64,000 bases of DNA, taken from Thinopyrum elongatum. Lineage: Eukaryota; Streptophyta; Magnoliopsida; Poales; Poaceae. Numbering within the stretch: position 1 is the first letter of the stretch; each line of letters begins with the position of its first letter. The DNA is taken from positions 56,385,015 through 56,449,014 of the forward strand of contig CM022298.1 of NCBI GenBank assembly GCA_011799875.1. The letters run 5' to 3'. The position numbers and the translations under genes are program-made. The notes below the pieces were generated by a model. The model saw only the letters and a list, made by a program, of their open reading frames with translations, ran no database searches and was not told the origin of the DNA. Below, one piece after another: positions 57,606-64,000 of this stretch.

Positions 57606-58129
57606 TGATACGTCCATTTTGCATCATGTTTTCCTACTGTTATTTATATTGTTTTTATGTATAATAATGCTTTTTGGAGTAATTCTAATGCCTTTTCTCT
57701 CATAATATGCAAGGTACACACAAAGAGGGAGAATACCGGCAGCTGGAATTCTGGACCTGAAAAAGCTACGTCAGGCTACCTATTCTGCACAACTCCAAAT
57801 GAGCTGAAACTTCATGGAGATTTTTTATGGAATATATAAGAAATATTGGAGCCAATAAGTACCAGAGGGGGCCCATGAGGTGGGCACAACCCACCTGGGT
57901 GCGCCGGGGAGCCCAGGCGCGCCCTGGAGGGTTGAGCCCTCCTCAGCCCATCTCCGGTGCCCCTCTTCTGGTATATAAGTCATTTTGACCAAGAAAAAAT
58001 AAAGGGAGGACTTTCGGGACGAAGCGCCGCCGTCTCGAGGCGGAACTTGGGCAGGAGCACTTTTGCCCTCCGGCGGAGTGATTCCACCGGGGGAACTTCC
58101 CTCCCGGAGTGGGAAATCATCGTCATCAT
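57606..58129 (+). mobile_element. 3' LTR of element A, 5' part only
   Basis: It starts TGATACGTCCATTTTGCATC and matches the 5' LTR until GGGAAATCATCGTCATCAT, where element B's LTR begins at 58130. Confidence 0.93.
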
Positions 58130-59793
58130 TGATACATCTCCAATGTATCTACAATTTTTGATTGTTCCATGCTGTTATATTATCATTCTTGGATGTTTCA
58201 CAATCATTTTATAATCATTTTATATCATTTTTTGGTACTCCCTCCGTTCCGATTTACTCGTTGTGGTTTTAGTTCAAATTGAACTAAAACCACGACGAGT
58301 AAATCGGAACGGAGGGAGTACTAACCTATTGACATAGTGCCCAGTGCCAGTTGCTGTTTTCTGCATGTTTTTGACATCGCAGGAAATTAATACCAAACGG
58401 AGTCCAAACGCAGCGAAACTTTTTGTGGATGATTTTTGGACCATAAAACATCCAGTGGGCCAAAGAAGTATCGAAGAGGGAGCCCGAGGTGAGCACAAGA
58501 CACCAGGGTACGCCTGGAGGCCCAGGCGCGCCCTGGTGGGTTGTGCCCACCTCAGTGGCCTCCCGCACCACCTCTTTGCTCTATAAATACCCCAATATTC
58601 CAGAAACCCTAGGGGAGTCGACAAAAATCAATTCCAGCTGCCACAAGTTCCAGAAACACTAGATCCAATCTAGACACCATCACGGAGGGGTTCATCATCC
58701 TCATTGGTGCCTCTCCGATGATGCGTGAGTAGTTCTTTGTAGACCTACGGGTCCGTAGTTAGTAGCTAGATGGCTTTCTCTCTCTCGTTTGATTCTCAAT
58801 GCAATGGTCTCTTGGAGATCCATATGATGTAACTCTTTTTGTGGTGTGTTTGTTGGGATCCGATGAACTTTGAGTTTATGATCAGATCTATGTTTTTATC
58901 CATCAAAGTTATTTTAGTCTTCTTTGATCTCTTATATGCATGATTGCTTATAGCCTCGTATTTCTTCTCCGATATTTGGGTTTTGTTTGGCCAAATTGAT
59001 CTATTTATGTTGTAGTGGCAAGAGGTGCTTTGTAATGGGTTCGATACGGTGCTTGATCCCAGTGACAGAAGGGGAACCGACACGTATGTATCGTTGCTAT
59101 TAAGGATAACAAGATGGGGTCTATTTCTACATAAATAGATCTTGTCTACATCATGTCATAGTTCTTATTGCATTACTCCGTTTTTCCATGAACTTAATAC
59201 ACTAGATGCATGCTGGATAGCGGTCGATGTGTGGAGTAATAGTAGTAGATGCAGGCAGGAGTCGGTCTACTAATCTTGGACGTGATGCCTATATAATGAT
59301 TATTGCCTGGATATCGTCATGAGTATTTGAAGTTCTATCAATTGCCCAACAGTAATTTATTTTCCCACCGTTTGCTATTTTTCTTGGGAGAAGCCACTAG
59401 TGAAACCTACGGCCCCTGGGTCTCTTCTTTAATATATTTGCCTTCGTGATTTATTTTCATTTGCTTTTATTTTGAGATCTATTAATCCAAAAATACAAAA
59501 ATACTTTGCTGCACTTTATTTTATTTGCGATCTATTTATCCAATCTATCACAACTTTCTCATGTTAACTCGCCAATTTCTGGCGCCGTTACCCTAAAGGA
59601 ATTGACAACCCCTTTAACATGTCGGGTTGCGAGTATTTGTTATTTGTGTGCAGGAGCTGTTTACGTTGTGTTGCGTGGTTCTCCTACTGGTTCGATAACC
59701 TTGGTCTCATCACTGAGGGAAATACCTACCGTCGCTGTGATGCATCATCCCTTCCTCTTTGTGGAAATACCGACGTAGTTGTAGCAGACATCA
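58130..59793 (+). mobile_element. 5' LTR of element B
   Basis: The end is placed near 59790 because a perfect primer-binding site follows (59804). An earlier similar motif at 59574 leaves an alternative end near 59560. The part of the 3' LTR in the window stops at a point equal to about 59178, so it cannot decide. TATA-like CTCTATAAATACC lies at 58580. Confidence 0.75.
58238..58318. mobile_element. Stowaway MITE inside the 5' LTR of B
   Basis: An 81-bp palindrome (CTCCCTCCGTTCCGATTTAC..GTAAATCGGAACGGAGGGAG) has 40-bp arms with one mismatch. TA is duplicated at 58236-58237 and 58319-58320. The 3' LTR reads GGTACTAACC without the insert at 63146-63155, the empty site. Confidence 0.96.
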
Positions 59794-59803
59794 AAAGGAA
59801 TTT

Positions 59804-59822
59804 CTGGCGCCGTTGCCGGGGA
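59804..59822 (+). other. Primer-binding site of element B
   Basis: TGGCGCCGTTGCCGGGGAG, complementary to a tRNA-Asp 3' end. A second similar motif, TGGCGCCGTTACC, is at 59574-59590. Confidence 0.8.
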
Positions 59823-60004
59823 GACAACATCAACATCAACCAGGTTCCTAATCACAAATCTCATATCCTTGCAATTTACATTATTTGCCATTTGCCTCTC
59901 GTTTTCCTCTCCCCCACTTCACAAAAATTTGCCGTTTTATTTGCCCTCTTTTTTGTTCGCCGTTTTCTTGTCAGATCTATTTGCGTTCTTGCTTTCTAGT
60001 CAAA

Positions 60005-60568
60005 ATGGCTAGTTTTACCACTCCTCCTTTGTTACCAGATTTTGAAGTTTTATACTTCAAACAAAGACAATGAGAAAATTTGAAAGATGCTTGGTATAGG
60101 CTAATGGAATCCTATCGTGTTTGCAACTTAATGGGAGACGCAAAAATTTTGCTTCAAAATTTTTATGTAGGATTGGCTTTGCATCATAAACAACTTTTAG
60201 ATTTTGCCCCAAAAGGGAATTTTATTGAGCTAGATGTCAATGCTGCCTATGAAATCTTAGAAGGAATTTTGGGGGTTCCACCACAAAAGAAAGGGTTTAA
60301 TTTCACCCCAGAAGGAGTTCAAATTTTGGACAAACTTGGTGATTTGCATAAGCATATGGTTGAATTGCAAAAATATAATGAACCTCTCAAACATCTCAAT
60401 GGTATTATCAATCGTTTGAACACTTTGATTACCCTTTGCAATAAACGGTTGGATATTTTAGATCTCAAGATGGTTTCTTTCCCGGAAAATTTAGGGAAGC
60501 GCAAAGAGCCTCCCGGATTTGAAAAGACCCTTACTAAAGTTGCAAAGACTACAGATGACAACACTTAG
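60005..60568 (+). pseudogene. Element B gag-like ORF
   Basis: An ATG at 60005 (MASFTTPPLLPDFEVL) is followed by a TGA at 60071-60073. The same frame continues to 60568 with LKDAWYRLMESYRVCN, LLQNFYVGLALHHKQLLDFA and DVNAAYEILEGIL, which resembles the Gypsy gag core. The rest is helical, with no zinc knuckle. It is much shorter than a full gag. Such reduced gag genes occur in large non-autonomous LTR elements. Confidence 0.65.
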
Positions 60569-60569
60569 A

Positions 60570-63045
60570 TGCTTTGCATTATGCCTAGCTAGGGGCGTAA
60601 AACGATAGCACTCGTTATGAGGCAACCCAACTTGTATCTTTTTGCTTTTTGGTTTTCTTGCTGTTTTCAATAAAATACCCAATTATGCCTCTGATTAGAT
60701 GTGTTTTTGTGGTTTAAATTAGTGTTTGTGCCAAGCAAAGCCTTTGGGATGATTTGGGTGAGAGTTTATTTGATCTTGCTGAAAAACAGAAACTTTTGTG
60801 CTCACAAAAATAATTCTCGTTTTTAACAGAAGAGCGCTTTTAATTTGATTATTTTTGCAGAGGATTAATAAAAAAATTTCTCACATTGTCCTAATTTTTC
60901 AGAATATTTGGAGTTTCTGAAGTATTCGAAATATCCAGATTGCTACAGGCTATTCTGTTTTTGACAGATTCTGTTTTCTTTGCGTTGTGTGCTTGTTTTG
61001 ATGATTCTATGGTTTTCTTTGAAGAGTTTTTGCCATAGAAAAGTTGGAATACAGTAGATATAATGCAAAAATAAAATATTAATGGGTTTGCAACAGTACT
61101 TATAGTAGTGGTTTGCTTTCTTATACTAACGGATCTCACGAAGGTTATGTTGAGTTTTGTGTGAATGAAGTTTTCAAGTTTTGGGTGATATTACGATGGA
61201 TGAAGGAATAAGGATTAGCAAAATGCTAAGCTTGGGGATGCCCGAGGCACCCCAAGATAATATTCAAGAAGTATCAAGCAACTAAGCTTGGGGATGCCCC
61301 CGAGTGACATCCCCTCTTTCTTCTAGCGACCATCGGTATTTTACTTGGAGCTATATTTTTATTCGTCACATATTATGAGTTTTGCTTGGAGCGTCTTGTA
61401 TGATATGAGTCTTTGTTTGTTTTGCTTTTTATTTTAAGTCCTGAATCCTTGCTGGACACACCTTTTTGAGAGAGCCAAAAATTATGCTATGCTTGCTCCT
61501 ATGCTTCACTTAAATTTTTAGAGCCTTGGAATTGCTCTAGTGCTTCACTTATATCTTTTTGAGCATGGTGTGCTTTGTTATTTTGAAGAAATGCTCTCAT
61601 GCTTCACTTAGATTTATTTGGGAGTTAGTAAATTTTTAAAGAAATTCTCTCTTGCTTCACTTATATTATTTTGAGAGAAAGAAATACTATGCTCATGTTC
61701 TTCACTTATATTTGTTTGAGCTTATTAAAAGCAACATATGAAAATAGTCCCAAAGTGATAGATATCCAAGGAGGATATAATAAAAACTTTCATGAAGATC
61801 ATTGGACAAAATAAACTTGGTTCTTTGTAATGGTTTTGAGATATGACGATATGATATGTGAGTCATGTTGATGAGTAATTATGCTTTAGTAAGAATATTA
61901 GTGTTAAGGTTTGTGATTCCCTATGCAAGCACGAAAGTCAATAGTTATGCAATGAAATTACATCCTACTTGTGGTGCATTATTCGGTGTTAGTTATGCTT
62001 AATGCTCGCTTATGAGATTTTTCGTTTCTTGGTTGGACGCTTCTCAATCTTTTTGCAAGCCTTCATTTGCACTAAGTATGATCACTACTTGTGCATCCAA
62101 AACCCTTTAAACCAGTTCTGCCATATGAGTCCACTATACCTACCTATACGCGGTATTTCCGTGCCATTCTAAGCAAATTTGTATGTGCCATCTCTAACTT
62201 TCAAAATAAATTTCTCTTTTGTGTGCTCGTACCGCTCACGTGGCGGTGAGGGGTGGCCGATATTTTCCATGCTAGATGTGTTATTCTCACGATGAGTGTT
62301 TATTCACTTGTCATTGCACAAGAGTATGGCAAAGGTATTAGGGATGCCCAGTCCTGAAATGAAAAATGAATTTACTTTATGTTGTCAAATAATAAATTCC
62401 TTGGAAAGTGTTGGTATGGAGGGCACCCGTGGATACGGTTAGCCATGGAAAGTGAAAGTATGGTGGAAAAAGGAATAAACTTTATTTTCTGTTTGGGAAC
62501 CCCCTATGATATATCTAGCATGGAAAGTGTTGGGAACTCTAAGTCGTTTTCGTTGGTGGGAAAAGTATGCCTCCCAAAATGTTATTATCTCTCAATTTTC
62601 ACTTTGAGCTCTGGCACCTCTACAAATCCCTACTTCCCTCTGCAAAGGGCCTTTCTTTTACTTTATGCAATTTTTATTTTGTACTTAAGTCTCCATCTTC
62701 TCTTATAAAGCACCAACTGAGGGGCACAATGATCGTACTTGAGCATTGGGTATAGTTAGTATTCGAGTGTGTTTCATGAATGGATCAATGATTGAGCACA
62801 ATGGGCTAAGGGATAACTTGCTTTAGCGTTGATATTTTGAAAGACATGGTTGCTTGTTGATATGCTTGAGTATTAAAGTCTTCATGTCGAAACTAGACTA
62901 TTGCTTTGAACCATATAAAAGTCCAAATGTCCATGCTACAAAGAAAAGAATATGTGATGAACATGTTAGGCAGCATTCCACATCAAAAATTCTGTTTTGA
63001 TCATTTACCTACTCGAGGACGAGCACGAATTAAGCTTGGGGATGC
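60570..63045 (+). other. Element B non-coding interior
   Basis: A/T-rich, no protein. AAGCTTGGGGATGCC recurs at about 61230, 61287 and 63032 (the last is the polypurine tract). GCTTCACTTA(T/G)AT repeats occur at 61500-61720. 62400-62600 has a direct repeat of ATGGAAAGTG(T/A). Confidence 0.7.
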
Positions 63046-64000
63046 TGATACGTCTCCAACGTATCTATAATTTTTGATTGTTCCATGCTGTTATATTAAC
63101 ATTATTGGATGTTTTACAATCATTTTATAATAATTTTATATCATTTTTGGTACTAACCTATTGACATAGTGTCCAGTGCCAGTTGCTGTTCTGTGCATGT
63201 TTTTTACATCGCAGGAAATCAATACCAAACGGAGTCCAAACGCAGCGAAACTTTTTGTGGATTTTTTTGGGACCAGAAGATATCTAGTGGGCCAAAGAAG
63301 TACCAAAGAGAGAGCCCGAGGTGAGCACAAGACACCAGGGCGCGCCTGGAGGCCCAGGCGCGCTCTGGTGGGTTGTGCCCACCTCGGTGTCCTTCCGCAC
63401 CGCCTCTTTGCTCTATAAATACCCCAATATTCCAGAAACCCTAGGGAAGTTGACAAAAATCAATTTCAGCCGCCGCAGGTTCCAGAAACACCAAATCCAA
63501 TCTAGACACCATCACGGAGGGGTTCATCATCCTGATTGGTGCCTCTCCGATGATGCGTGAGTAGTTCTTTGTAGACCTACGGATCCGTAGTTAGTAGCTA
63601 GATGGCTTTCTCTCTCTCGTTTGATTCTCAATACAATGGTCTCTTGGAGATCCATATGATGTAACTCTTTTTGCGGTGTGTTTGTTGGGATCCGATGAAC
63701 TTTGAGTTTATGATCAGATCTATGTTTTTGTCCATGAAAGTTATTTTAGTCTTCTTTGATCTCTTATATGCATGATTGCTTATAGCCTCGTATTTCTTCT
63801 CCGATATTTGGGTTTTGTTTGGCCAACTTGATCTATTTATCTTGAAATGGGAAGAGGTGCTTTGTAATGGGTTTGATCTTACGGTGCTTGATCCCAGTGA
63901 CAGAAGGGGAACCGACACGTATGTATCGTTGCTATTAAGGATAACAAGATGGGGTCTATTTCTACATAAATAGATCTTGTCTACATCATGTCATCGTTCT
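63046..64000 (+). mobile_element. 3' LTR of element B (first 955 bp)
   Basis: It aligns with 58130-59178 apart from the MITE and about 5% substitutions. The window ends inside it. Confidence 0.93.

Larger units (their letters stand above)
49020..58129 (+). mobile_element. Gypsy element A (Athila-like), 3' LTR interrupted by element B
   Basis: The 5' LTR (49020-50479), primer-binding site, gag, protease-RT-RNase H-integrase, a further ORF, the polypurine tract and the start of the 3' LTR (57606-58129) are present in the order typical of Ty3/Gypsy. The 3' LTR stops at 58129, where the LTR of element B begins. The rest would lie beyond B, outside the window. The five bases before the 5' LTR are GTGGT. 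LTR identity over the first 400 bp is about 96%. All coding regions carry lesions. Confidence 0.93.
58130..64000 (+). mobile_element. Gypsy element B, non-autonomous, nested in A; 3' LTR runs off the window
   Basis: The 5' LTR starts at 58130 (TGATACATCTCC) and the 3' LTR at 63046 (TGATACGTCTCC), so the unit from LTR to LTR is 4.9 kb. The interior has a primer-binding site and one gag-like frame, but no protease, RT or integrase. The polypurine tract AAGCTTGGGGATGC precedes 63046. The LTRs are about 95% identical over 950 bp. It would need proteins from a relative such as element A. Confidence 0.9.

Overview
The window looks like repeat-rich nuclear DNA of a Triticeae grass (wheat, Aegilops, rye or barley group). 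The reasons are En/Spm (CACTA) DNA transposons with TNP2 and TNPA genes, Athila-type Gypsy retrotransposons with long TGATACG... LTRs nested in each other, Stowaway MITEs with CTCCCTCC termini and TA target sites, and an Au-type SINE tail. No bacterial-style operon, CRISPR array, rRNA or convincing tRNA gene is visible. The only host gene I recognise is a full-size ABCG (PDR-type) ABC transporter on the minus strand, and it is a pseudogene.

Layout. Positions 1-8119 are the distal part of a CACTA transposon (CACTA-1, plus strand). Its TNPA-type gene contains an internal tandem duplication of about 2.3 kb and ends in a Ulp1-like (C48) protease domain. CACTA-1 sits in the integrase region of an older chromovirus, whose chromodomain and short 3' LTR follow (8120-8907). 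From 46292 down to 9741 runs the PDR gene, resolved into 20 exons that join in phase to about 1,420 codons. Its introns hold MITEs, two non-LTR insertions with 15-bp target duplications, a Harbinger transposase fragment with a SINE tail, a degenerate array of about 105-bp units, and a 1.1 kb element with long terminal inverted repeats. Exon 14, which encodes the second nucleotide-binding domain, is split by a complete 11.4 kb CACTA element (CACTA-2, 15618-27024, TTT target duplication). CACTA-2 carries decayed TNP2 and TNPA genes, a 333-bp tandem array and two long hairpins. Besides this insertion, the PDR gene has three premature stops and a 1-bp frameshift.

Upstream of the PDR promoter (TATA box at 46359-46366) lie low-complexity DNA and the 3' end of a LINE (about 48380-48975). 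Then comes Gypsy element A (from 49020; gag, protease, RT, RNase H, integrase and a further ORF after pol). Its 3' LTR is interrupted at 58130 by Gypsy element B, a non-autonomous relative with only a gag-like ORF, which runs off the window. A Stowaway MITE sits in the 5' LTR of B, and the 3' LTR of B preserves the empty site.

How the parts relate: the history is one of nested insertion. CACTA-1 entered a chromovirus. CACTA-2, retroposons and MITEs entered the PDR gene. Element B entered element A, and a MITE entered B. All recognisable protein genes carry stops or frameshifts, so nothing here looks autonomous. Exon boundaries, target duplications and LTR pairs are read directly from the sequence. 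Family names rest on motif recognition and were not checked against a database.
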